Origin: Erythrobacter sp.
GTDB taxonomy: Bacteria; Pseudomonadota; Alphaproteobacteria; Sphingomonadales; Sphingomonadaceae
Direction: 5' to 3'
NCBI GenBank assembly: GCA_013822695.1
Contig: PNKW01000009.1
Location: 1 to 63,960, forward strand
Length of the DNA stretch: 63,960 bases
A program made the translations under genes and the position numbers. Positions within the stretch are counted from its first letter, which is position 1. The number at the start of each line of letters is the position of its first letter. The notes beneath the pieces are model-generated. The model ran no database searches, was not told the DNA's origin, and worked only from the letters and a program-made list of their open reading frames with translations. Shown here piece by piece: positions 1-9,212 of this stretch.

Positions 1-3000
1 TGCCCGTAACCAGCGCCCGTTCGAGCGCCGCCGCGGCGACTCCCAGCGCCGGTTCGCCGAACATCGCCGCCGTGCCCGCGAGCTTGTGCAGCAGCCGCGC
101 CAGATCGCCCGCTTCGGTGCCTGCACTTCCCGGCTCGCCAGCCTGCGCGAGCGAGCCATCGGCCAGTCCTGCCGCGACCGCCGCGACCGCCTCCAGCCGC
201 CGCGCCTGCCAGCGCGCGACCAGCTGCGGCGAGCGCGCCAGCGCCGTTGCGCGTGCCGCGGTATCGGCAATCCGGGCGGGCGTCGCCGCAGCACCGCCCC
301 CGCGCCCGCCCGCCCCCGTCCCTGCGGGTTCGGCCTCGACGATCCGCGTCGGCAGCCAGCGTTGCAGCGCACGGGCGAGCTGGGCGAAGACCACCGGCTT
401 GGCGAGGTGTCCCTGCATCCCTGCCGCGCGCGCTGCGGCGACATCCTCTGGGTAGGCATTGGCGGTCAGCGCGATCACCGGCAGCAGCCCCGGCCCGATC
501 CCCTCCGCCCGGATCGCGCGGGTCGCGGCGAGGCCGTCGCAATCGGGCATCTGCACATCCATCAGCACCAGATCATAGGGCCGCGCGCGCATCACCGAAT
601 CGATCACCATCGCGATCGCCTCGTTCCCGTCATGCGCGACATCGACCTCCTGCCCGCAGCGTTCGAGCATCTCGGTGACGAGCAGCCGGTTGATGTCGTG
701 ATCCTCGACCAGCAGGATGCGGGCAGGCGCGAGGCCTGCGCCGGACGCGCCGTGCCCCGCCGTGCCCGGCCCGGCCAGCGGCGGCGGCTCGGCGAGCACC
801 GGCAGCGCGGCGGGCGGGGCGAGGGTGGCCGGCAGCACCAGCATGAAGCGCGAACCTTCGCCGGGCGCGCTCTCGACCTCGATCCGCCCGCCCAGCAGGG
901 CGGCGAGCTGTCGGCTGATCGAAAGCCCGAGCCCGGTGCCGCCGTAACGCCGCGCCGTGCTCGCCTCGCCCTGCGTGAAGGGCAGGAAGATCGTCTCGAG
1001 CTGGCGCGGGCTGATCCCGATCCCGCTGTCGGCCACGGTCACGCGCACTTCGTGGCGGGAGACGCGGTAAGAGACCGCAATCGCTCCCGCTTCGGTGAAC
1101 TTCACCGCATTGCCGATGAGGTTGAGCATGATCTGGCGCAGGCGCAGCCCGTCGGTCAGCACCCAGGGCGGCCGTGCCTCGGAATAGCGGCTGTCGGCGT
1201 CCCCGTCGCGATCGCATTCGAGGGTGAGCGACAGCCCCTTGCGTTCCGCTGCGGGGCGGTGGAGCGCGGCGCACTCGCCAAGGCTGGCGTGGAGGTTGAC
1301 CGGCGCATGGTCGACCGCGAACTGCCCGCTCTCGATCTTCGAGAGATCGAGCACGTCGTTGAGCAGCATCATCATCGAGCGGCCCGATTGCACGATCAGC
1401 TCGGCAAAGCGACGCTGGTCGGCCGCAAGCTCGCCCTGCAGCATCAGCTCGGCAAAGCCCAGCACGCCGTTCATCGGCGTCCGGATCTCGTGGCTCATAT
1501 TGGCAAGGAATTCGGACTTGGCGCGCGCGGCGTTCTCGGCATGGCGGCGCACGCGGGTGAGCAGCAATTCGAGCTCGACCCGCTCGGTCACGTCGCGCGT
1601 GGCGACCACCACAGCTTCGGGAGCGCCGCTTGCGGGATCGCGCACCAGCACGCAGTCCGCCTCGAGGAAGACAGGCGATCCATCGGGCGAATCATTGTAG
1701 CGGCGATAGGTGACCCGCTCGCGCTCGCTCTGGCCAGCCAGCAGCCGCTCCATCGCCTCGTTCGCCCGGGGCTGCGCCTCGGGATGGAGCCGGGCGGAGG
1801 CATGACGGCCGAGGAAGGTCGAGGGCGGCACCCCCATCACATCTGCCACCGAGGGTGAGGCATAGGTGCACATCCCGGCAAGATCGAACCGCAGGATCGC
1901 ATCGGAGATGTTGTCGGCGAGCAGATCGACTTCGCGCTTGCCCGCCTCGAGCTGCGCCATCATCCGGTCGCGCCCGGCGAGGATCGCGGCGACCGGGAGC
2001 CCGGTGAGGAAGTTGGCCGCGACGAAGGCCTGGAGCAGGTGCAGTTCGGCAATCGCGCCGCTGGCGGCCGCGATCGGCCCGCGGCCGTCGAAGGTCATCA
2101 CCCCCGCCACCACCGCCACGCCCGCAACATTGAGCGCGCTGCCGAGGCTGCCCAGCCGGAAGGCGTGGAGCAGGGTGATCGGCTGGATCAGGAACATCAG
2201 CGGATAATGTGTCTGGTTGAACACCAGAAAGGCGCTCACCATCCCGCCTACCAGCAGGGCTGCGCTTTCGGGTGCGCTTGCGGGCGCCGGCGCGAGCCGG
2301 GCGCGCAGCCGGTCGACCAGCAGCAGCACTGGCGGCACGATCAGCACCATCGCCATGCTGTCGGTCAGGAACCACACCAGCGCGCCTGCGCGCCAGCTCT
2401 CCCAATTGCCGCCGAGCACCGGCATGACGAAGACCGCCGAGACCAGCGGGCCGACCAGCCCGCCGGCCCACACGAAGCGCGCCAGATCGCCGAGCCGGGT
2501 CATGTCCGGCTCGCTGTGCCCGGCGACGCGGGTGAGCGCCAGGACGATGATGATCTCGGCCAGGTTGGCGAGGCTGAAGACCAGCGCCACCTGGTCGGGC
2601 AGATGTACCACGGCGTTGGCGGCAAGGCTGGCGGCGAAGCAGGCGGCGAGCAGCGGCAGTTCGCAGCGGAGCCGGGCGCGCAGCAGCATCGCGACGAGGC
2701 AGGCATTGGGCAGCCAGATCGGGCTGACCGTCTCGCCTGCATGGGCCAGCGCGAGGCTGAGGCAGGCGATCACGAGGTAGCCCGCCCCGCCGATCAGCGC
2801 CGCAGCGAGGCTGCGGCGGTCGGCCGGGCCGATTGCGATGCCGGTCAGGCTCAGCCACCGTCGCAGCGCCGTCTGCAGGCGTATCCCGGGCTGCTCCGGG
2901 GGGCGGGCTTCGGCTGAGTGGATTGCGGATCGGGAGGCACTACGCGGCCCTTGCGCAAATGCAGCAGCGGCAGGCGCGGGCGCGCGTGCGGCGGACGCGC

Positions 3001-3127
3001 GCGACGCACTGCCAGTCGGCGCACGCGCAGGGGCCGCGTCCGGCGGGACGCGGTCCTCATCGGCATCCAGCGGATCGCTGCCGCAGTGCCGCTCGTGATC
3101 CAGTCCGCGCTCGATCGTGCGCTCCAT
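1..3127 (-). CDS. Hybrid sensor histidine kinase with MASE1, PAS, HisKA, HATPase, receiver and HPt domains (3' end beyond window)
   Basis: A membrane-bound multistep phosphorelay kinase, open at the left edge (about 1042 codons visible). After an Ala/Arg-rich N-terminal stretch of about 80 residues comes a multi-pass MASE1-like membrane sensor (about residues 85-370, with the PIWLPNA motif), then a PAS domain. The HisKA box NMSHEIRTP carries the phospho-accepting His546, followed by an ATPase domain with GGTGLGLSIS. A receiver follows (LVLMDVQMPD, Asp857), and an HPt-like segment LLHKLAGTAAMFG has His1014. All four phosphorelay stations therefore sit on one chain. ATG at 3127 is the only Met before MASE1; there is no clear ribosome binding site. 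Signal and target are not visible. The next gene is divergent, 77 bases away. Confidence 0.88.
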   Translation of the reverse strand, partial: MERTIERGLDHERHCGSDPLDADEDRVPPDAAPARAPTGSASRASAARAPAPAAAAFAQGPRSASRSAIHSAEARPPEQPGIRLQTALRRWLSLTGIAIGPADRRSLAAALIGGAGYLVIACLSLALAHAGETVSPIWLPNACLVAMLLRARLRCELPLLAACFAASLAANAVVHLPDQVALVFSLANLAEIIIVLALTRVAGHSEPDMTRLGDLARFVWAGGLVGPLVSAVFVMPVLGGNWESWRAGALVWFLTDSMAMVLIVPPVLLLVDRLRARLAPAPASAPESAALLVGGMVSAFLVFNQTHYPLMFLIQPITLLHAFRLGSLGSALNVAGVAVVAGVMTFDGRGPIAAASGAIAELHLLQAFVAANFLTGLPVAAILAGRDRMMAQLEAGKREVDLLADNISDAILRFDLAGMCTYASPSVADVMGVPPSTFLGRHASARLHPEAQPRANEAMERLLAGQSERERVTYRRYNDSPDGSPVFLEADCVLVRDPASGAPEAVVVATRDVTERVELELLLTRVRRHAENAARAKSEFLANMSHEIRTPMNGVLGFAELMLQGELAADQRRFAELIVQSGRSMMMLLNDVLDLSKIESGQFAVDHAPVNLHASLGECAALHRPAAERKGLSLTLECDRDGDADSRYSEARPPWVLTDGLRLRQIMLNLIGNAVKFTEAGAIAVSYRVSRHEVRVTVADSGIGISPRQLETIFLPFTQGEASTARRYGGTGLGLSISRQLAALLGGRIEVESAPGEGSRFMLVLPATLAPPAALPVLAEPPPLAGPGTAGHGASGAGLAPARILLVEDHDINRLLVTEMLERCGQEVDVAHDGNEAIAMVIDSVMRARPYDLVLMDVQMPDCDGLAATRAIRAEGIGPGLLPVIALTANAYPEDVAAARAAGMQGHLAKPVVFAQLARALQRWLPTRIVEAEPAGTGAGGRGGGAAATPARIADTAARATALARSPQLVARWQARRLEAVAAVAAGLADGSLAQAGEPGSAGTEAGDLARLLHKLAGTAAMFGEPALGVAAAALERALVTG

Positions 3128-3204
3128 CGCCAATTGCTGCGCGGCTGTTATAAGCCTCGCTTGCGGCTTGCGGGGACAATCGCATCCGAAATGGAGCAAA
3201 GGGA

Positions 3205-3945
3205 GTGGCGCGTCCGGACGACATGGCAAGCGAGGGGACCTATAGCGCGCAAAAGCGGCGGCTGCGCTGGCCGGTGGTGGCGGGGCTGGTGGTGTTCCAT
3301 GCCGCCGCGCTCTACGGCCTCGCGCGCGCTTTCGCGCCCGACATCACGGCGACGGTCGAGCGGCAGGTGGTCGCGGCCTTCGACATCACCGCGCCCGATC
3401 CTGCCCCGCCCCCGCCCGAAAACCGCTCCGAACCGGACGAGGGAGCGCAAGGCGCGCCCGGGCGCGAGGCGGTGGCCAAGCCGGTCGCGGCCCCGGTTCC
3501 GCAGCGGCGTCTCAAGGAGGACGTCGTCCTGCCGCGCGCGTCCTCGACCGGCACAGCGACAAAATCGGGCGGGGCGGCAGCGGGCGAGGGCACGGGTGCG
3601 GCGGGCAGCGGCTCGGGCACCGGCAGTGGCAATTCCGGGAGCGGGCGCGGCGGGGTGGCGGTTTCCAAGCCGGTCCACATCTCGGGCAAGATCGACAATG
3701 CGCGCGACTACCCCGTGCCCCCGGGCGGACGCGAGGTGCGCAAGGGCACGCAGGTGATCGTGCGCGTCACCGTCACGCCCGAAGGCCGGGCGCGCGATTG
3801 CGTCGTCGTCCGCCCGAGCCCCGATCCGCAGGCCGACAGCATCACCTGCCGGCTGGTCGAAAGCCGCCTCGGCTTCCGCCCGGCGATGGACGCCAACGGC
3901 AATCCGGTCGCAGCGCCCTTCTATTGGCGCCAGCAGTGGTTCTGA
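3205..3945 (+). CDS. TonB-family periplasmic energy transducer-like protein
   Basis: Predicted TonB-like protein of 246 residues. It has one N-terminal membrane anchor (about residues 24-43), a Pro-rich stretch (PDPAPPPPE), a Gly/Ser-rich spacer of about 35 residues (GTGAAGSGSGTGSGNSGS) and a C-terminal TonB-type domain (VIVRVTVTPEGRARDCVV ... LGFRPAMDANGNPV). The family couples the inner-membrane proton gradient to outer-membrane receptors, and two such receptors lie 28-30 kb downstream. No exbB/exbD is adjacent, so this is an orphan copy. GTG at 3205 follows AAGGGAG with almost no spacing; ATG at 3223 is an equally plausible start. Confidence 0.75.
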   Translation: MARPDDMASEGTYSAQKRRLRWPVVAGLVVFHAAALYGLARAFAPDITATVERQVVAAFDITAPDPAPPPPENRSEPDEGAQGAPGREAVAKPVAAPVPQRRLKEDVVLPRASSTGTATKSGGAAAGEGTGAAGSGSGTGSGNSGSGRGGVAVSKPVHISGKIDNARDYPVPPGGREVRKGTQVIVRVTVTPEGRARDCVVVRPSPDPQADSITCRLVESRLGFRPAMDANGNPVAAPFYWRQQWF

Positions 3946-4051
3946 TGCGGCGGCAGGATGGCCTGCCGATGCGGCTGACCGAGCACTTCGCAGTGGCATC
4001 GCGTCTTGCGGCTGATATAGCCCGCATCACCACGAAGGGGGCTTTGCGAAG

Positions 4052-5092
4052 GTGTCGGTGATCTGTCCGGTAATTCTGTGCGGCGGCAGCGGGACGCGGC
4101 TGTGGCCGGTCAGCCGCAAGGCGGTGCCCAAGCCCTTCCTCCCGCTGGTGAGCGCGGAGACGCTGTTCGAGCAGGCGGTGCGCCGCGTCGCGGGTGACAC
4201 GCGCTTTGCCCCGCCGATGGTGGTGGCGGGCCCGGCCCATGCCGATCTCATCACGGCGCAGCTTGGCGATGCGCCGGGCGCGCGGCTGGTGATCGAACCG
4301 GCGGCGAAGAACACCGCCCCCGCCATCGCGCTCGCCGCCGCGCTGCTGCCCGCCGATGCGGTGATGCTGGTCTGCCCGAGCGACCACCACATTGCCGACA
4401 GCGCCGCCTTCCGTGCCGCCGCGCTGGCCGCTGCGGCGCTGGCGCGCGAGGATTACCTCGTCAGCTTCGGCATCGCCGCCGACCGGCCCGAGACCGGCTA
4501 TGGCTACCTTCGCCGGGGCGAGCCGCTCGCGGGCGGCTACGCGATCCGCCAGTTCGTCGAAAAGCCCGATCTCGAGCGCGCGCGGGAATACCTCGCCAGC
4601 GGCGAGTATAGCTGGAACGGCGGGATCTTCGCCTTCCGCGCCGGGCACCTGCTCGCCGAACTCGCCGCGCATCGCCCCGCAATGGCGCGGCTCGTCGCCG
4701 AAGCGGTCGCGGGGGGCGTGGCCGAGGGCGCGCGGTTCCATCCGGCGGCTGAGCCTTTCGCCGCCATCGAGGGGGACTCGGTCGACTACGCCGTCATGGA
4801 AAACACCGCCCGCGCGGCGATGGTGCCGGCCGACATGGGCTGGTCCGACATCGGCAACTGGGCCGCGCTTGCCGATGCGCTGGCGGGCGAGGCGGACGAG
4901 AGCGGCAATGTCGTGCGCGGCCGCGTCGACCTTGCTGCCTGCTGCGATGTCTTTGCCACCACCGATGGCCCGCGCATTTCGGCCGTCGGCCTCGAAGGCG
5001 TGTGCATCATCGTCTCCGATGGTGAGGTGCTGGTCACCACGCGCGATGGCGCGCAGGCCGTCGGCAAGCTGCCCGGAGCGGTGAACCAGTAA
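4052..5092 (+). CDS. manC: Mannose-1-phosphate guanylyltransferase
   Basis: Makes GDP-mannose from mannose-1-phosphate and GTP for polysaccharide synthesis. The 346-residue protein has the nucleotidyltransferase signature GGSGTRLWPVSR (residues 11-22), the PKPF motif just after it, and the family motifs VEKPD and WNGGIF. It is the short form: the C-terminal cupin/isomerase domain of bifunctional ManC (about 470 residues) is absent, and that activity is supplied by the next gene. The GTG start at 4052 lies about 11 bases after GAAGGGGG. The stop TAA overlaps the ATG of the isomerase gene by one base (TAATG), so the two are translationally coupled. Confidence 0.9.
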   Translation: MSVICPVILCGGSGTRLWPVSRKAVPKPFLPLVSAETLFEQAVRRVAGDTRFAPPMVVAGPAHADLITAQLGDAPGARLVIEPAAKNTAPAIALAAALLPADAVMLVCPSDHHIADSAAFRAAALAAAALAREDYLVSFGIAADRPETGYGYLRRGEPLAGGYAIRQFVEKPDLERAREYLASGEYSWNGGIFAFRAGHLLAELAAHRPAMARLVAEAVAGGVAEGARFHPAAEPFAAIEGDSVDYAVMENTARAAMVPADMGWSDIGNWAALADALAGEADESGNVVRGRVDLAACCDVFATTDGPRISAVGLEGVCIIVSDGEVLVTTRDGAQAVGKLPGAVNQ

Positions 5093-5889
5093 TGGCGCGC
5101 CAGCTCCCCACGAAGATAGTCGAGAAGGTGTGGGGCCGCGACACGCTGCCCGCTCCCTTTGTTGCGCCCGCCGGGACGCAGATCGGCGAGATCTGGTTCG
5201 AGCCTCCGCCGGAAGTGCCGCAGGTTTTGGTCAAGTATCTGTTTACAAATGAAAAACTATCCGTGCAGGTGCATCCCTCCGATGCCACCGCGCTTGCCGG
5301 AGAGGCGGGCAAGGAGGAGTGCTGGCTGGTGCTCGATGCCGAGCCGGGCGCGACGCTCGCCATCGGCTTTGTGCGTGAGGTGAGCCCTGCCGAGATCGAG
5401 GCGGCGGCAAAGGACGGCACCATCGAAGACCTGCTGACCTGGCACCCGGCGCGCGCGGGCGATCTGTTCTACCTGCCCGCAGGCACGGTCCACGCCATCG
5501 GGCCGGGGCTGGCGCTGGTCGAGGTGCAGCAGACCAGCGAGACCACCTTTCGCCTCTACGACTATGGCCGCCCACGCGAATTGCATCTGGAGCGCGCCCT
5601 CGCCGTTGCTTGCGGAACGCCCTACGGGACCGAGAACAAGCGCAGCATCGCGGACGGGCAGGTGCTGGTCGATGGCCCGCACTTCCGGCTCGACCGGGTG
5701 GAAGGCACCCCCGATGCGGCGACACTCGCCGCCTATCCGGACGCGCTGCTGGTGCTGCCTCTGGAGGGCGAGGTGGCGGCGCGGGACGGCTCGGCGCTGG
5801 CGGGCGCGGGGGAGTGTCTGGTGGCAGACGGGCTCGCGAGCCTCGATTTCAGCGCGGCGAAGGTGACTTTGCTGACCCGCGCGGCCTGA
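5092..5889 (+). CDS. manA: Class I mannose-6-phosphate isomerase
   Basis: Interconverts fructose-6-phosphate and mannose-6-phosphate, feeding the guanylyltransferase encoded just upstream. The 265-residue cupin protein shows the zinc-site motifs QVHPSD (near residue 60) and GTVHAIGPG, and the substrate-pocket sequence QQTSETTFRLYDYGR. Many bacterial class I enzymes are 300-400 residues; this is a compact version that still keeps the metal-binding motifs. A phosphomannomutase would complete the route to GDP-mannose but is not in the window. A parS site follows 11 bases after the stop codon. Confidence 0.88.
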   Translation: MARQLPTKIVEKVWGRDTLPAPFVAPAGTQIGEIWFEPPPEVPQVLVKYLFTNEKLSVQVHPSDATALAGEAGKEECWLVLDAEPGATLAIGFVREVSPAEIEAAAKDGTIEDLLTWHPARAGDLFYLPAGTVHAIGPGLALVEVQQTSETTFRLYDYGRPRELHLERALAVACGTPYGTENKRSIADGQVLVDGPHFRLDRVEGTPDAATLAAYPDALLVLPLEGEVAARDGSALAGAGECLVADGLASLDFSAAKVTLLTRAA

Positions 5890-5900
5890 AGTCCCCGCAA

Positions 5901-5916
5901 TGTTTCACGTGAAACA
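5901..5916. other. parS centromere-like site (ParB binding)
   Basis: TGTTTCACGTGAAACA is an exact match to the widely conserved chromosomal parS sequence and sits inside a 20-bp perfect palindrome (5899-5918). It lies between the converging 3' ends of manA and bphP, where ParB loading would not disturb a promoter. A second exact copy is at 37523-37538. Confidence 0.88.
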
Positions 5917-5927
5917 TTTGTAGAACA

Positions 5928-8474
5928 TCAAGCCCCCACCAACAGCCGCTCAATCTCGGTCATCCCGTAAGGCTTGCGCAGCACTGCCTCGGCACCCAGT
6001 CGCTCGAACTGCCCCGCGCCCTCGGCATAGCCGGTGGCCAGAACGAAGCGCACGCCCGCGACGCGCAGCGCGTCGGCAATCGGTTCGGAGCTTTCGCCGC
6101 CCAGGTTGAAGTCGATGATCGCAAAGTCGGGCGGGTCGTCCGCAATGGCCGACAGCGCGCCGCCGACCGAGCTTTCGAGCCGCACTTCGGCCACGCCGAG
6201 GCGCTTCAGGTTCTCTTCGGTGTCGAGCGCGATGATGATCGAATCCTCGACCACCAGCACCCGCGCGGGCGCATCGGGCGGCAGGCGGTCGGCACGCATC
6301 GGATCGGGCGGGGGCGTGGGCATCCGGCGCCGGCTCGCGTCGGGCGCGGCGAGATAGCGCGCCGGGATCAGGAAATCGGCCTCCACCCCGGCCAGCCTGT
6401 AGCGCACGTCAGCCTCGCCCTGCAGGTCATGCGGGATCGAGCGGGTGATGATGGTCGAGCCGAAGCCGTGGCGCGTCGGCGCGGTCACCGGCGGGCCGCC
6501 GCTCTCGCGCCAGCGCAGCGCGAGGTCGCCGAAGGCTGTGCGCGCGAGGTTCACCTCGACGCGGCCAACCCGCGCCGAAAGGCTGCCATACTTCGCCGAG
6601 TTGGTTGCCAGTTCGTGCACCACCAGTGCGAGGATGGTGTAAGCCTCGGGCGTGACCAGCACATCTTCGCCTGCAATGCGGAAGCGGGCGCGGTTCGACC
6701 CGCAATAGGGCGCAAGCTCGGCCTCGATCAGCTTCGCAAGGCTCGCCGGGCCCCAGTTCTTGGCGGTGATATTGTCATGCGCGGCGGCGAGCGCAGCGAT
6801 CCGCCCGCCGATGATTGCGGCAAAACCGGGCACCGATAACGCCTCGGCCTGCGACTGCGAGACCAGCGCGCGGATCAGGCCGAGGATGTTGCGCACGCGG
6901 TGGTTGAGCTCGGCGATCAGCAGATCCTGCTGCTCGGCCGCGCGGGCACGTTCGCGCGTGAGGTCCTCGCTCATGCGCAGGATCACCTCGATCAGCGTGC
7001 GGCGCAGGCGGGCGGCGACCTCGCATTCCTCCGGCGACCAGTCGGCCGAGTGGCCGCGTATCGTCTCCTGCCATGCCGCAAAGCTGGCGCGCGGCTGGAG
7101 CAGCTGGCCGGGCGCGGCGGCGGCCTTGGCCGGGTCGCCCGCCCAGGTCACCACGCGTGTCAGCGGGCGGCGCCACAGCACCAGCGAATCCCGCGTACCG
7201 CGCGACAGCGGCAGCACCAGCGCGCCCGCCGCGCGCGGGGCGAAGGTGGCGGCCTCGGGGATCTGGTCGGCGAGGCGGGTGGAGGCATGGGTCGCCCCGC
7301 CCAAGGTGCTTGCGAGCAGGGGCGCAATTGCGCGGAATTCCGCTTCCTCCGGCGCCTCGCCGCTCGCGCGGTATTCGCCATCGGCAAAGACCGAGATGCC
7401 ATCATGCAGGATCGTCCCGCGCAGCAGCTCCTCGATCATCGGCAGGCTGTCCGCCAGCGTCACGCCCCCTGCGAGGCGCAGCAGCAGCCGGTCGTTGAGC
7501 TGCCGCGCACGCTCACGCAGCCCCTCGGCCTTGGCCACCAGAATGCGGTCGAGCATCAGCGAGAAGGTCTGGCTGAGCAATTCGGCCACGGTGCGCAGCG
7601 AATAGGGCGGCAGGCGCGCGCTCCGGTGGTGGCACGAGATCATGCCCCACAACCGGTCATGCCGCACGATGGCGATGGCGAGGCTGGCGCCCACGCCCAT
7701 GTTGCGCATGTAGGCAAGGTGCATCCTGGAATGGGCGCGCAGCATCGACATCGACAGGTCGAGCGGCTGCTCCTCCTGCGCGCTCAGCGCCGGGATAATC
7801 GGCACCGCCTCTGCATCCATGTCGGCGATGATGCGGAAGCGGTTGCGGCGGAACAGCTCGCGCGCCTGCTGCGGGATGTCGGCGGCGGGGTAGCGCAAGC
7901 CCTTGAAGGGTTCGAGGCTCTCGTCCCTGTCCTCGGCGATCACCTCGCCGCTTTCGTCGGGGTGGAAGCGGTAGACCATGACGCGGTCATAGCCGGTCAT
8001 CTGCCGCACCAGCCGCGCGGCTGTATCGCACAGGTCGGTGAGGCTGGAGGCGTTTTCGAGCTTGGCGATCACGGGGACGATCATGCTGACATGGTCGGCG
8101 AAATCGTTGCGGGCATGGGGCTCGAACTCGATCACCGAGAGCCCGCAGGACATGTGCACCGCGCAGTCGAACGGCTGGCCGGTGCCCGTCAGGTCGAGGC
8201 CGAAGCGGCGTTCGGGCGTGTCGATTCCGGCGAGGCTCGCGAGCGCATCGGTGATCGCCGCCAGCGCGGGGGCGGCGATAATTGCGGCGAGCGGCGTGCC
8301 GGACGGCGGCAGGGCGGGCAGCCCGAGCATCTCGGCGAGATTGGCCGAGACATGCACCGTCCGCCCCTCGGCGTCGGCGGCGATCAGCCCGCCGAAGCTC
8401 TGGATCGCGGCGATGTGGTGGATCGCTTCGCGGTCGCACGCGGTGAGCGTGTCGGGGCGCTGGTGGAGGTTCAT
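5928..8474 (-). CDS. bphP: Bacteriophytochrome with HWE histidine kinase and C-terminal receiver domain
   Basis: Red/far-red light sensor kinase of 848 residues. The biliverdin-attaching Cys13 lies in TACDREAIHH at the start of the PAS domain. The GAF domain has the chromophore-pocket motif ADIPQQAREL (D199-I-P) and His252 in MHLAYMRNMG. The PHY domain carries the tongue motif PRASF (461-465). The kinase is of the HWE type: ELNHRVRN with His525, then WRE at 655-657. A receiver is fused at the C-terminus (Asp788, Lys834), suggesting internal phosphotransfer. ATG at 8474 overlaps the bphO stop as ATGA, so the two genes are coupled. The kinase's output partner is not visible. Confidence 0.93.
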   Translation of the reverse strand: MNLHQRPDTLTACDREAIHHIAAIQSFGGLIAADAEGRTVHVSANLAEMLGLPALPPSGTPLAAIIAAPALAAITDALASLAGIDTPERRFGLDLTGTGQPFDCAVHMSCGLSVIEFEPHARNDFADHVSMIVPVIAKLENASSLTDLCDTAARLVRQMTGYDRVMVYRFHPDESGEVIAEDRDESLEPFKGLRYPAADIPQQARELFRRNRFRIIADMDAEAVPIIPALSAQEEQPLDLSMSMLRAHSRMHLAYMRNMGVGASLAIAIVRHDRLWGMISCHHRSARLPPYSLRTVAELLSQTFSLMLDRILVAKAEGLRERARQLNDRLLLRLAGGVTLADSLPMIEELLRGTILHDGISVFADGEYRASGEAPEEAEFRAIAPLLASTLGGATHASTRLADQIPEAATFAPRAAGALVLPLSRGTRDSLVLWRRPLTRVVTWAGDPAKAAAAPGQLLQPRASFAAWQETIRGHSADWSPEECEVAARLRRTLIEVILRMSEDLTRERARAAEQQDLLIAELNHRVRNILGLIRALVSQSQAEALSVPGFAAIIGGRIAALAAAHDNITAKNWGPASLAKLIEAELAPYCGSNRARFRIAGEDVLVTPEAYTILALVVHELATNSAKYGSLSARVGRVEVNLARTAFGDLALRWRESGGPPVTAPTRHGFGSTIITRSIPHDLQGEADVRYRLAGVEADFLIPARYLAAPDASRRRMPTPPPDPMRADRLPPDAPARVLVVEDSIIIALDTEENLKRLGVAEVRLESSVGGALSAIADDPPDFAIIDFNLGGESSEPIADALRVAGVRFVLATGYAEGAGQFERLGAEAVLRKPYGMTEIERLLVGA

Positions 8475-9052
8475 GCGGGCACGCCTTCGGGGGCTGCAGC
8501 GGCCGCGAGGAAGTGCGCGAACACCGCCTCTGCCGCGCGGGTCGCGCCTTCGGCCTCGGCGGGGGCGGCGGGGCGCTCGATCCGGGCCCTGAGACCCTGC
8601 CAGAAGGCCATCGCGCCGTCGTCTCCGAGGAAGGCGACCGGCCAGGCGCCGCCGCCGATGCGCGCGACCTGCTTGGCGATCGCCTTGTTGCCGAGCGCCG
8701 ATCCGGCCATCACCCAGGCGATGCCGAGCGCCGATCCGGGGGCGGGTCGCCCGATCGTGAACAGCGGCGCGGGCGCAGGTGCGGGCATGCCGAGCTGCGC
8801 CAGATCGCGCGCGATCAGTCCGGTCTGCGGCGGCGGGACGAGTCCTGCGGGGGCGTGAGCGGCAAGCCAGCCCTCCAGCGGCACGCGGGCGGCGTGTTGC
8901 AGGCTGAGGAAGCGGGCATAATCCTCGCGGGTCTGCCAGCCGCTCGCCGCCTGCATCGCGTGATCGAGCAGGTCGTGCGCGGCCATGGTCGCGGCGCGCA
9001 GGTGGGTGCGCAGGCTCTGGCCCGGTCTGCAATCGTTGATGGCCGATGCCAT
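8471..9052 (-). CDS. bphO: Heme oxygenase (biliverdin-producing, BphO type)
   Basis: Opens heme to biliverdin, the chromophore of the bacteriophytochrome encoded directly downstream. The 193-residue protein has the N-terminal helix LRAATMAAHDLLDHAM carrying the likely heme-ligand His, and the distal-helix Gly-rich segment GIAWVMAGSALGNKAI. ATG at 9052 is chosen because GGAAGGAC precedes it at good spacing; the frame stays open to 9130. The stop overlaps the bphP start by 4 bases (ATGA). Sensor and chromophore supply are therefore made from one transcript. Confidence 0.88.
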   Translation of the reverse strand: MASAINDCRPGQSLRTHLRAATMAAHDLLDHAMQAASGWQTREDYARFLSLQHAARVPLEGWLAAHAPAGLVPPPQTGLIARDLAQLGMPAPAPAPLFTIGRPAPGSALGIAWVMAGSALGNKAIAKQVARIGGGAWPVAFLGDDGAMAFWQGLRARIERPAAPAEAEGATRAAEAVFAHFLAAAAAPEGVPA

Positions 9053-9212
9053 ACGCCCGTCCTTCCCGCCCGAATCGGCCCTGTGGCCAATTGCCGCATC
9101 ATCAGGGATCCCGGCCCGAGTGTAAGGCAAAACAGGCTAAAGCCTGTGTCCAATATTTATGACACGGATAGGCGCCGGTGGCAATCGCCAAGCCTACGCA
9201 GTTCAGCGCGGT

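Noticed and set aside
86..1858. Long open frame on the plus strand opposite the hybrid kinase
   Set aside because: It is an antisense shadow in high-GC DNA: the minus strand encodes clear HisKA, receiver and HPt motifs, while this frame has Arg/His/Gln-rich composition and no family similarity.
5928..9032. Single 1034-residue bphP reading from 9032
   Set aside because: The extra N-terminal part is an out-of-frame reading of bphO; Met at 8474 starts the conserved phytochrome domain with Cys13 and overlaps the bphO stop.
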